A stretch of 64,000 bases of DNA, taken from Actinobacillus arthritidis. Lineage in GTDB: Bacteria; Pseudomonadota; Gammaproteobacteria; Enterobacterales; Pasteurellaceae. The notes below the pieces were generated by a model, which was not told where the DNA came from, made no database searches, and saw only the letters and a list, made by a program, of their open reading frames with translations. The position numbers were made by a program, and so were the translations under genes. This document shows, piece by piece, positions 39,183 through 48,900 of the stretch; positions within the stretch are counted from its first letter, which is position 1, and each line of letters opens with the position of its first letter. Location: the NCBI RefSeq assembly GCF_029774155.1, contig NZ_CP103833.1, positions 1,488,001 through 1,552,000 of the forward strand, in the 5' to 3' direction.

Positions 39183-40520
39183 TTACGCAGATTTTGCCGC
39201 TTCTGAAGCCGGTTTACGACGTTTACCAATATTTTTGGTGTCTTTATGACGCACTTTTACTTTGGCTTTTGCCGCTTCTTTCTTCGCTTCTTTACGTTTT
39301 TTAATACGTGCTTTTTCTTTTTTGGTCGTAGTATTCAACTCACCGTCTTTCGGCGCTTTGGTACGAGGTTCTAAACCTTCAATCACCCTCGCTTTTAACA
39401 ACTCTTCGGTATAGCGTTTGATTTTGCCTAACAGTTTGTAATCATGCGCTTCAACCAACGAAATCGCCGATCCTTTTTTACCGGCACGAGCGGTACGACC
39501 GATACGGTGCAAATAGGTATCTGCACTATACGGTAAGTCGAAGTTAATCACATAATCGACATCATCAATATCAATACCACGAGCGGCAACATCCGTCGCT
39601 ACCAATACATTCACTACACCGTCTTTCAAACGGGCGATCGCTTGGTTACGCTGAGTTTGTGCCATATCGCCTTCTAAATAAGTCGAACGTAAGCCACGTT
39701 TACGTAACGTATCGCTTAACTCACGCACATCTTCACGACGGCGAACGAATACAATCGCTTTTTCCATTTCCATCGTAGAAATTAAACGAGCAAGCAATTT
39801 GGTTTTGTGTTCTAAGTTATCCGCATGGTAATACCATTGTTGGATTTTTTTACGCTCACGGCGACTTGGTTCCGCATCAATTTTTAACGGGTTATCCAAA
39901 ATACGGTCAGTAAAATCCACCAACAATTCGCCTTCTAGCGTTGCCGAGAATAACCACGTGTGTTTACGCCAACGGGTTTCCGCCGCAATTTTTTCCGCAT
40001 CTTGACCAAAGCCCATTTGTAACATACGGTCTGCTTCATCAAAGATCAAAATCTCTACCGCACGGCAGTCAAAATTTTCTTCTTTGATATATTGCATTAA
40101 ACGTCCCGGTGTCGCGACCACAATATCTTGGTTGCTGTTAAACACTTCGCCGTGGTTTTGATACGCCACACCGCCGGTAATCGTCGCAATACTAAGCTTG
40201 GTAAATTCGGCAAAAGCTTGCGCTTCTTCCGCTACTTGCATCGCAAGTTCACGAGTCGGCGTTAAAATTAAAATACGAGGTGCGCCCGGTTTACGGCGTG
40301 GGTAATCCAATAAATGTTGAATTGCCGGCAATAAAAATGCGGCAGTTTTGCCGGTGCCGGTTGGTGCCGAACCAAGCAAATCACGTCCGTCAAGCGCGTG
40401 TGGAATGGTTTCCGCTTGTACGGCGGTCGGGCGTTTGTAACCTTTTTTATTGAGTGCTTTTAACAGTTGAGGAGCTAAATCTAATTCCTCAAAGGTCATG
40501 AATGGGGTTTCAGTGGTCAT
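39183..40520 (-). CDS. srmB: ATP-dependent RNA helicase SrmB
   Basis: DEAD-box helicase acting early in 50S ribosome assembly. In 445 residues it has the Q motif, Walker A GSAPTGTGKT (about 50), PTRELA, TPGR, DEAD (about 158), SAT, and the C-terminal ARGID and HRIGRTARAG motifs. A basic lysine-rich tail follows from about residue 385. The opening FEELDLAPQLLKALNKKGY and size favour SrmB over RhlB or DeaD. Confidence 0.93.
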   Translation of the reverse strand: MTTETPFMTFEELDLAPQLLKALNKKGYKRPTAVQAETIPHALDGRDLLGSAPTGTGKTAAFLLPAIQHLLDYPRRKPGAPRILILTPTRELAMQVAEEAQAFAEFTKLSIATITGGVAYQNHGEVFNSNQDIVVATPGRLMQYIKEENFDCRAVEILIFDEADRMLQMGFGQDAEKIAAETRWRKHTWLFSATLEGELLVDFTDRILDNPLKIDAEPSRRERKKIQQWYYHADNLEHKTKLLARLISTMEMEKAIVFVRRREDVRELSDTLRKRGLRSTYLEGDMAQTQRNQAIARLKDGVVNVLVATDVAARGIDIDDVDYVINFDLPYSADTYLHRIGRTARAGKKGSAISLVEAHDYKLLGKIKRYTEELLKARVIEGLEPRTKAPKDGELNTTTKKEKARIKKRKEAKKEAAKAKVKVRHKDTKNIGKRRKPASEAAKSA

Positions 40521-40542
40521 TATGTTTAATGTTCCTAATCAT

Positions 40543-40980
40543 TTATAAATACAGTGCCATCACAACGGCATTTTCTCTTGCGCCACTCGGTGTCGGATAA
40601 TAATTTTTACGAATAGTGACTTCATTAAAACCGAGTGCGTCATATAATTTTTGTGCGGCGAGATTGGATTCTCGCACTTCTAGCCAAAGCGTTAAGATAC
40701 CTTGTTCACGCAGTCTTTCAATTAAGGCAGATAATAAACGTTTGCCGTAACCTTTTGCTTGAAAACTCGGATCAACAGCGATATTAAATAAAGTGGCTTC
40801 GTCCAATACGGTTTGGCAAATGGCAAAAGCCACAATTTGATCTTGTTCGGTCAGCTTAAGATTTAAGTATTTGTCACCTTGATTATTTAGCAAAGTACCT
40901 TTGCTCCAAGGTACAAGATGAGCGGCTTGTTCAATTTCAAACAAGCGGTCAAAATCCGATTCATTCACTACTTCAATCAT
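40543..40980 (-). CDS. rimI: Ribosomal protein S18 alanine N-acetyltransferase
   Basis: GNAT acetyltransferase that acetylates the N-terminus of S18. ATG 40980 (MIEVVNESDFDRLFEIE) gives 145 residues, matching RimI; a longer in-frame start reaches into holD and is unlikely. The acetyl-CoA loop is in VDPSFQAKGYGKRLL, and LEVRESNLAAQKLYDALGF is the family signature. It overlaps holD by 8 bp, the conserved holD-rimI pair. Confidence 0.92.
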   Translation of the reverse strand: MIEVVNESDFDRLFEIEQAAHLVPWSKGTLLNNQGDKYLNLKLTEQDQIVAFAICQTVLDEATLFNIAVDPSFQAKGYGKRLLSALIERLREQGILTLWLEVRESNLAAQKLYDALGFNEVTIRKNYYPTPSGARENAVVMALYL

Positions 40981-41395
40981 GATTATCCTCAAAATGCTGA
41001 CAAAATGCCGCCATTTGTCGCCAAAGTTGGCGTTTAGTTGCGACATTAGTTAAATCTTGCCACGAGCTATGTTGCCAAGCGGTCTGATTTGCAAATTTTT
41101 TTGCAATTTCAACCGCTTGTGATTCTGCTTGGATTAACCAAAAAATAGGCTGATGTTCAAAAGCTAAACGCTGGGCTTGTTCCGCATCCAACCATTGATA
41201 TTGGTTTGGTCGCAACTGCAAGGTGCGTAAAATATCCGAAAACAGACCGCTAGTTTGATGATTCTCTTCACATACCACAACCAGTTTCACCGCTTTATCC
41301 AAGCGAATTTGCGCATCGCCCTTTAATACTTGCGGTTTTGTTAGCACCCATTGAGGAATATTCATCTCATTTAATAGCAAATCTCGCCGATTCAT
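40973..41395 (-). CDS. holD: DNA polymerase III psi subunit
   Basis: Psi subunit, which links the clamp loader to SSB through chi. It has 140 residues beginning MNRRDLLLNEMNIPQWVLTK, with the conserved N-terminal tau/chi-contact region. It precedes rimI as in E. coli. An inverted pair of uptake signals (about 41079-41122) lies inside the coding region and encodes the segment EIAKKFANQTAW. Confidence 0.88.
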   Translation of the reverse strand: MNRRDLLLNEMNIPQWVLTKPQVLKGDAQIRLDKAVKLVVVCEENHQTSGLFSDILRTLQLRPNQYQWLDAEQAQRLAFEHQPIFWLIQAESQAVEIAKKFANQTAWQHSSWQDLTNVATKRQLWRQMAAFCQHFEDNHD

Positions 41396-41499
41396 CTCAT
41401 ACCTCGCAAAAACAAGTAGGGAATAGTACCAAAAGTCGGTAAAATGCGGAAATGTTTTTATGATTAAGCCCTGTAATATAGGGAAACAAAAGGATAGTT

Positions 41500-42492
41500 A
41501 TGCTCTCTCTTGAAAGTGAAGTGTTAAACCGTCATTTGCCTTTATTTGCCAATAAATCCATTTTATTTTTTGGTGATATTCGAGATCGCTTTGTCGATCA
41601 AATAAAAGCGAATGCGAAAAGTGTAGACATTTTTAGCAGTTATTTCGATTATGCACGCCAATATGCCGATGTGAACTTCGGCTTAGATTGTGAAATTAAA
41701 GCAGAATTAGCCGTCTTTTACTGGACTAAAAACAAACAGGAATGCCAATATCAATTACTGCAATGGCTTTCACAAGCCGCTGTGGGGCAGGAAATGTTGA
41801 TTATCGGTGAAAACCGTGCCGGTGTGCGTTCGGTAGAAAAGCTACTTGAATCTTACGGCAGTATCGCCAAAATTGATTCCGCTCGTCGGCGCGGTTTATA
41901 TCATTTTGAGCTCAAAAATGTACCACAATTTAACCGCAAAGCCTTTTGGAAATCTTACCAGTTATCGGATCTCACTATTTTTGCTTTACCTGCCGTATTT
42001 AGTTCGGCAGAATTAGACGGTGGCACGCAATTATTGCTTTCGAGTTTTAATAAAGCAGACCGCTTAAAAGGTAAAGTGTTGGATCTTGGCTGTGGTGCCG
42101 GTGTGATTGGGGCAAGTCTTAAACAACAATTCGAAAAAATCAAATTAACCATGTCCGATATTCATGCGATGGCGCTCGAATCATCTCGTCGTACACTTGC
42201 GGAAAATGCACTGGAAGGAGCAATTGTGGCAAGCGATGTTTTTTCAAATATCGAAGAACGTTTTGATTTGATTGTATCTAATCCGCCGTTTCACGATGGC
42301 ATTGATACCGCTTATCGAGCAGTGGAAGATTTAATCGCCCAAGCGAAACAACATTTAAATCGCGGTGGTGAACTGCGTATTGTCGCGAATGCTTTCTTAC
42401 CTTATCCAAATTTACTGGATCAGGCTTTCGGCTCGCATAAAATGATTGCAAAATCAAATAAATTTAAGGTGTATTCGGCAATCGCAAGATAG
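41500..42492 (+). CDS. rsmC: 16S rRNA m2G1207 methyltransferase
   Basis: SAM-dependent methyltransferase acting on the 30S subunit. Its 330 residues comprise a degenerate N-terminal methyltransferase-like domain and an active C-terminal domain with SAM motif LDLGCGAGVIGASL (about 197) and the catalytic NPPFHDG (about 263). E. coli RsmC is 343 residues. It is divergent from holD across a 104-bp gap. Confidence 0.94.
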   Translation: MLSLESEVLNRHLPLFANKSILFFGDIRDRFVDQIKANAKSVDIFSSYFDYARQYADVNFGLDCEIKAELAVFYWTKNKQECQYQLLQWLSQAAVGQEMLIIGENRAGVRSVEKLLESYGSIAKIDSARRRGLYHFELKNVPQFNRKAFWKSYQLSDLTIFALPAVFSSAELDGGTQLLLSSFNKADRLKGKVLDLGCGAGVIGASLKQQFEKIKLTMSDIHAMALESSRRTLAENALEGAIVASDVFSNIEERFDLIVSNPPFHDGIDTAYRAVEDLIAQAKQHLNRGGELRIVANAFLPYPNLLDQAFGSHKMIAKSNKFKVYSAIAR

Positions 42493-42539
42493 CTCCCCTT
42501 TAAAAAGACGGCAAAATCCTGACCTGCCGTCTTGTTCTT

Positions 42540-43217
42540 TTAAGTTTTGGCTAGTGTCCAAACCTGAATTTCTTGAACTCCCTTTTTCAATAATTCCGCA
42601 CAAATCGTATTAAGCGTTGAACCGGTGGTGACAACATCATCAATAATCGCAACTCGCCGATAATGTTTAATCGGCTGATAAGAAAATGCTCCCTTTAAAT
42701 TATGACGGCGTTCTAGTGCAGACAATTCTCGTTGTGCTTGAGTTGATTTGGTACGAATTAAGCTCCGGGTATCCAATGGTAATCTCAACCAATTAGCCAA
42801 ATAATTTGCAATCAACTCACTTTGATTAAAGCCTCTTTGCCAATAACGTTGCCAATGTAGCGGAACAGGCATAAGTACCTCAGGTAACATTAATTGATGT
42901 TCGCGGCGAGCATTTTTAACCGCCAGTAAAAGTAAACGGGCAAGTGGACGATCCAGCCAATATTTTCCTTGAAACTTAAAGTGATGGATCCATTCTGCCA
43001 ACGGTGCTTTATAACGTGAAACCAATACCATTCGTTGCCATTTAGGTTCATTACGCAAACATTCGCCACAATATAAATGCGACTCAGCCAATAATGCTCC
43101 GCAACAACCGCAATATGGGGCTTGTTCCAACCGACGATAACAACGGCTACAAATGCCTTGTGTTGCGATCCGTAACACCCGTTCACATTCAATACAACGA
43201 AAACAGCAAATATTCAT
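42540..43217 (-). CDS. comF: Competence protein ComF (phosphoribosyltransferase-like)
   Basis: Needed for DNA transformation, acting after uptake in the cytoplasm. ATG 43217 follows a perfect GGAGG site, giving 225 residues. The N-terminus is a zinc-finger-like region rich in Cys pairs (CCFRC, CSRC, CGCC, CGEC). The C-terminal phosphoribosyltransferase fold has the PRPP motif VAIIDDVVTTGST (about 195). A near-perfect CRP-S site lies 58-81 bp upstream, placing it in the Sxy/CRP competence regulon. Confidence 0.94.
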   Translation of the reverse strand: MNICCFRCIECERVLRIATQGICSRCYRRLEQAPYCGCCGALLAESHLYCGECLRNEPKWQRMVLVSRYKAPLAEWIHHFKFQGKYWLDRPLARLLLLAVKNARREHQLMLPEVLMPVPLHWQRYWQRGFNQSELIANYLANWLRLPLDTRSLIRTKSTQAQRELSALERRHNLKGAFSYQPIKHYRRVAIIDDVVTTGSTLNTICAELLKKGVQEIQVWTLAKT

Positions 43218-43274
43218 TCTTTCCTCCAGATATATAACCCTTTGTATCAAATTTCTGTTGGAAAAATGCGAGAA

Positions 43275-43298
43275 TTTTTGCGATACGGATCGGAAAAA
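43275..43298 (-). promoter_or_regulatory. CRP-S (Sxy-dependent) competence site of comF
   Basis: TTTTTGCGAT-ACGG-ATCGGAAAAA is close to the Pasteurellaceae competence consensus TTTTGCGATC-N2-GATCGCAAAA, with the TGCGA half-sites that distinguish CRP-S from normal CRP sites. Its centre is about 69 bp from the comF start. Confidence 0.85.
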
Positions 43299-43333
43299 CG
43301 TACAATTCCATGTTAAAAATAGGGAGAGAAACT

Positions 43334-44143
43334 ATGAATAAACCACAGCAACCAATTAAGATCGTCTTTTTTGATATTGATGAAACCCTTTATATCAAAC
43401 AAAAAGCATTAATTCCTGAATCGATTAAAAAAGAAGTGTTACCTCGTTTAAAAGAAAAAGGCATTATGACGGCGATTGCAACCGGGAGAAATTTCGGTAG
43501 TTTACCAAAAGCCTTAAAACCTCTCATTGATAATCACTACTTTGAATTATTCGTCACCATTAACGGACAATATAATTTCTATCAAGATCAACTTATTAGT
43601 GAATATGCACTAACTGCTTCGCAAATTGCAAGATGTATCGAAAAACTAACCGCTCTCGGCATTGTTTATGCTTTTGTGACTAAAGATGAGATCGCCGTTT
43701 CACAAGATAATGATATTGTACGTGAAGCACTTAATCCGATTAAGCCCGATTATATTGTTGATCCCAAATATTACTTACATCACACCGCCGTACAATTATT
43801 AGCTTTCTATCCCGAATCGCAAGATCAAGAAGTCATTGATAGCGGTATTTTCAGTGATGAATTAAAAGTCTGTCGTTGGCATCCAATGGGTGTTGATATT
43901 CTTAGAAAAGAAAATTCAAAAGCACGTGGTATAGAAGATGTAATTAAACACTTCGGTTTAAATATTGAAAATACAATGGCGTTCGGTGACGGCTTTAATG
44001 ATATGGAAATGTTTGATACGGTTGGTTTTAGTGTCGCAATGGGTAATGCGGAAAACGAACTGAAAGAGCGAGCAGATTATGTTACCAAGCCTATTGAAGA
44101 AGACGGTATTCTTCACGCTTTAGAACAACTTGATATTATTTAA
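43334..44143 (+). CDS. Cof-type HAD-IIB phosphatase
   Basis: Sugar-phosphate or nucleotide phosphatase of the Cof/YidA type. ATG 43334 after GGGAGAG gives 269 residues. Motif I is FFDIDETLY (Asp nucleophile about 13), motif II ATGRNF, and motifs III/IV lie in the C-terminal FGDGFNDMEMF block. The C2b cap lies in between. The exact substrate cannot be told from sequence. Confidence 0.88.
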   Translation: MNKPQQPIKIVFFDIDETLYIKQKALIPESIKKEVLPRLKEKGIMTAIATGRNFGSLPKALKPLIDNHYFELFVTINGQYNFYQDQLISEYALTASQIARCIEKLTALGIVYAFVTKDEIAVSQDNDIVREALNPIKPDYIVDPKYYLHHTAVQLLAFYPESQDQEVIDSGIFSDELKVCRWHPMGVDILRKENSKARGIEDVIKHFGLNIENTMAFGDGFNDMEMFDTVGFSVAMGNAENELKERADYVTKPIEEDGILHALEQLDII

Positions 44144-44151
44144 TTTTGCTT

Positions 44152-44177
44152 AAGCTATCGTGTTCGATAGCTTTTTT
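44152..44177 (+). terminator. Terminator after the HAD phosphatase
   Basis: AAGCTATCG-TGTT-CGATAGCTT, a 9-bp stem with a T run, 8 bp after the stop. Confidence 0.9.
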
Positions 44178-44180
44178 ATA

Positions 44181-44209
44181 TTTTGTTAATAATCATTCTC
44201 ATATATAAT
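44181..44209 (+). promoter_or_regulatory. Promoter with a candidate Fur box before the Slam-family gene
   Basis: TTTTGT (44181) and TATAAT (44204-44209) are spaced by 17 bp. The spacer contains TAATCATTCTC, matching 10 of 11 bases of one side of the Fur consensus (13 of 19 overall, 44182-44200). This would give iron repression. Confidence 0.4.
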
Positions 44210-44247
44210 AGTACATAGCCTTTACATTATTTACCATTAGAGAGTAT

Positions 44248-45716
44248 ATGAAATTTAAATTAGTCTTTACACTTTTATCTATTAGTTGCGCCTTCCATCA
44301 CTTGCTGAAATTGAAAATGTTTCACAAAAAATTTCCGAACGCTTAGATGATCTACGTGCACAAACTGAAGTCACTACTCCACGCCATATCAATAAGACGA
44401 TTGAACAACCGAAAATTGCGGCACCTCAAAGAGAAAGTAAACAAATATCAATGACAAAAGAGGCATTAATCCAACGGCCAGACTTACTTTCTAATGCACT
44501 AAATTTAGCATTATTACAAGGCAATACGGATACAGTCGAATTTCTCTTCCCGCTATATCAAAAAATGCCGAAACGTTATCAAGATAGTGGTTTTATTAAA
44601 TGGTCAGAGGCCATTTTAGCTCGTCATTACGGCGATTATACAAAAACTATTCAACATTATCGTGAAATCCTAGCAACCTATCCGGAGGCAACCGCCGCTC
44701 GCTTACAGCTGGCTATTGCCCTATTTGAAAATAATCAATACGAGGCTTCCGAAGACCAATTCCAAAAAGTTCGTTCCGATAATATTCCAAATGAAATAAA
44801 AGCATTAACCGATAAATATCTTTCTGCGATGAGTTATAGAGATCGTTGGAATTTTTCCGGCGGTATCACTTATCTCAACGACCCGAATATCAATAATGCA
44901 CCAAAAGGTGGTACACGTTACGGCAACTGGACAGCACCAAAATCGGAATCAGCTCAAGGATTCGGATTTAATTTTAATATTGGTAAAAAATGGTCGTGGG
45001 GAAACGGCTTCTATAATGAATTACGCCTAGATACAAATGGAAAATATTACTGGAACAACAAAAAATATAATGAAGTGAGTACCCGAGGTAATTTTGGTTT
45101 AGGTTATCAAACCGCTCGTTTAAATATCGCATTATTACCTTTTATGGAACAGACGTGGTATGCAGGCGGTTCAAAAAGTAGTGAATCGATCAAACGTTTC
45201 TCTAAATCAGGCGGTACAATGCTTGAAACTACCTATTGGATTTCGCCTCAATGGCAATGGAATAATGCCTATGAATATGCCGAAATGCGTTATATGGATC
45301 GCTTACATTTAAACGGCAATTATCACTTTATCTCGAGCGGATTAACTTACCTTACCAATGCTAATCAATATTGGTTTACAAACCTAAACTATAACCGTAC
45401 TTCAACACGAGATAAAGACGATAGTTATATACGCCGGGGGCTAAATTTAGGATGGGGGCAAGAATGGAATTTAGGAGTTTCAACTCGCTTATCACTCAGC
45501 TATGCACAAAAAAATTATAAAGCACCTATGCCTATTTTCAGCATTACCCAACGCAATAAAGAATATGGTGTTACCGCAAGTATTTGGCATCGTGCTATCC
45601 ATTATTGGGGAATTACACCACGTTTAACTTATAGCTTTACTAAAGTAAAAAGTAACCATACTTTTTACAGCTATGACAAACATCGAGTCTTTATTGAGTT
45701 TAGTAAACGTTTCTAA
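44248..45716 (+). pseudogene. Slam-family outer-membrane protein (TPR plus DUF560 barrel), frameshifted in signal peptide
   Basis: Slam proteins move lipoproteins to the cell surface. ATG 44248 opens a signal peptide (MKFKLVFTLLSIS), but one base is missing near 44283-44291, so the first frame soon stops. The downstream frame runs cleanly (LPSLAEIENVSQKIS onward) to 45716. Restored, it is 489 residues with a normal signal ending SLA. Residues about 80-190 hold TPR-like helices (YTKTIQHYREILATYPEATAARLQLA). The remainder is a barrel with RWNFSGGITYLNDPNINNA and WSWGNGFYNELRLDT, typical of DUF560, ending in FSKRF. The autotransporter-like gene follows after a terminator. Confidence 0.8.
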
Positions 45717-45737
45717 TTTAATAACACATTATGTGCT

Positions 45738-45776
45738 AAAAAAGACCGCTTGTAGGCTATACAAGCGGTCTTTTTT
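45738..45776 (+). terminator. Uptake-signal terminator between the Slam-family and autotransporter genes
   Basis: A 17-bp perfect stem containing AAGACCGCTTGTA and its complement, with loop GGCTA and a T run. It indicates that the two flanking genes are transcribed separately. Confidence 0.92.
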
Positions 45777-45900
45777 ATTTGAAAAGATACGTTGAAATTA
45801 TAAACTTAAGTAAATAACCAACATCAAACGCAAAGAAAAAATAGCGATAAAGTATAATGTATAAATTTTTAATCTAAGAAATATCTAGGGAAAAATTTAT

Positions 45901-48900
45901 ATGACATTTACGAAAAATCGTATTGCACTAGCAATTTTATTTGGCATACCTACGGTTTCAGTCGTGATGCCTACTGTAGCAGTAGCACAATCTCGCTTTG
46001 ATGTTACGGATCAGTTGCAATTCCAACAGGCATTAAATGCCGCAAAAATTAATCAAACACTTACAGTTATTTCGCTGTTAAATGATATTGTAATTTCCAC
46101 TTATAACACAGCGGCAAATGATAAAAGAGCTTTACCATTAGAAATGGGCAATGTCACCATTGAAGGTAACAATCGTTCATTAACCGTGCGTGCGGCTCCG
46201 ATTTCTTTAACCGGTAATGTTGTAATGAGTAATCTCAAATTAATTTTACCACCTGCTACCGGGGAAATTAATCTTGACGTCACCGCCAAAAGTCAGGAAG
46301 AAGTCACACAATTTATTTATCAAAACGGCAAAGATCTCACGCTCAATAATGTTGATACTCAAATCAACCAAAATGCAAAGAGTCTTGCAACGATTGTGAT
46401 GGGTAACGGCACAGATACATCTGGTGAAGGTAATGGTACATTAACCTTAAGCGGTGTTGTTGGAAAACCACATTTTACCAAAGTAAAAGAAGTGATTGCA
46501 GGTAATACGAATAATAAGGAAAAAACTACCGCATCAACAATCAATATTGAAGAAAATGCCGATGTTAGCACTATTACTTTTGGTAAAGAAGCGAATCCGG
46601 TGAGTGGCTCAGTTGTTGTTAATAGTGATAATAATAGTGTTGATGTATTCCAAGGTGGAAGTGCAACAAATACCACAGTTAATCTCAAAAAGGCTAATGA
46701 GGCAACAATTAAAGACATCAAAAATGTTACGGTTGAAACGAAAAAAGCTATCTCTGCTAATCAAATTAGCAATGTAGACACACTCACATTAAAAAGTGGT
46801 GCTGTCGTAACAGCAACGGCCGCAACAACACCTCTTACGATCAATAAAATTGTTTCGGAGGGCAACAATGAAGTGAGAATTTCACCAAACAATGAAATTC
46901 AGCTCACCGAGGGCGTGACTGATAATAATCTGAAAGTGTCCCTTACTGGAGCCGGTATTATTAACAAGCCGTATGTAACTATTTCGGACGATAAGCCGGA
47001 CAATGTTACGGTTGCCGATACTAACAACGGTACATTTGAATTTAAAGATAAAGCCTTTAAGTTAATTGATACTCAACAAACGACAGATATTACCGTACCA
47101 GTTATTCGATTCGAGAAAGATACAAATAATGATGGAGTCTTAACCACTAACGAAGAAGCATCCAATACGACAAATATCACGATTTCTTTTAATGAGCCTG
47201 ATCAGCTTTACGGTGATGAAACAATTGAAGTTGTGATCATTCGAAACGGTAAACAAGAAACAATCCCAGTAACATTAGAGGATCATGATTACCATAACCC
47301 AATCACCATACCGATTTCAAGAAATGAAAAAGAAGCGGTAGAGATTTTTGCCGTTACTAAGGATCCGAAAAACGTAAGATCGCCGAAATCATCAACACTT
47401 ACTATAAATGCGAAGAATATTACTCCACCTACTCCGGTAGAACAGAGAAACGGAAGTTCTGTAACCGCCGAAACTAAACCGGCTATTACAATTGAACAGC
47501 AAAATGGAAGTAGTTTAACCGCCGAGGCAAAACCGGAAATCGCTATTGTTCAGAAAAATGGAAGTGGCGTAACCACTGAGACTAAACCGGAAATTGCTAT
47601 TGAACAGCAAAACGGAAGTGGCGTAACTGCTGAAGCTAAACCGGAAATCACTGTTGAACAGCAAAACGGAAGTGGCGTAACTGCTGAAGCTAAACCGGCT
47701 ATTACTATTATTGAACAGCAAAATGGAAGTTCTGTTACTACCGAAGCTAAACCGGCGATTACTATTGAACAGCAAAACGGAAGCTCTATTACCACCGAAG
47801 TTAAACCGGCTATTACTATTGAACAGCAAAACGGAAGTGGCGTAACTGCTGAAGCTAAACCGGCTATTACTATTATTGAACAGCAAAATGGAAGTTCTGT
47901 TACCACCGAAGCTAAACCGGCGATTACTATTGAACAGCAAAATGGAAGTTCTGTTACCACCGAAGCTAAACCGGCGATTACTATTGAACAGCAAAATGGA
48001 AGTTCTGTTACCACCGAAGCTAAACCGGCGATTACTATTGAACAGCAAAATGGAAGTAGTTTAACCGCCGAGGCAAAACCGGCTATTACTATTGAACAGC
48101 AAAACGGAAGTGGCGTAACTGCTGAAGCTAAACCGGAGATTACGATTGAACAGAAAAACGGAAGTTCTGTAACCACCGAAGTTAAACCGGCTATTACTAT
48201 TGAACAGCAAAACGGAAGTTCTGTTACCACCGAAGCTAAACCGGCTATTACTATTGAACAGCAAAATGGAAGTAGTTTAACCGCCGAGGCAAAACCGGAA
48301 ATCACTATTGAACAGAAAAATGGAAGTAGTTTAACCACCGAGGCAAAACCGGCTATTACTATTGAACAGCAAAACGGAAGTTCTGTTACCACCAATACGA
48401 AACCTGAAATTACTGTTGAAAAACAAAACGGAAGTTCTGTAACCGCTGAAGAGAAGCCAACTACAGAAACACCTGTTGTTCAAACAAAAGGAACCAGCGT
48501 AACTACAGAAGAAAAACCGACTATAGCGATTCAAATTGAGCCGGATAATAGTAAAACATTAGTCCTATTAGAAAGCCAGCGTATTGCAAATATACCGTTA
48601 TCAAATCTTGCAACTCAAACACATGATATAGCAACTATCAGTGCCGATTTGGCTCAAGCTGTGATTGAGAAATTCCCTGAAAACGGTAATAACTATCGTG
48701 TTTGGTCGAAAAATACCTTAGCAAATAGTAAACACTATGCGAATTTCCATAAAGGTTACGAAAGTGATAGTTTCCGCACTCAATTAGGAATTAGCGGCTT
48801 AATCAATGAACGTACTCAGGTGGGTTGGATCCTAAACGATATGCGTAGCGATAACGATTTTGCCGATAATGCGAAAAGCGAAAATAAATTCTTAATGAGT

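Noticed and set aside
47550..48395. 281-codon open frame on the minus strand in the autotransporter repeats
   Set aside because: It is a repeat-made shadow of the plus-strand gene; low-complexity Cys/Ser/Ile peptide, no ribosome site.
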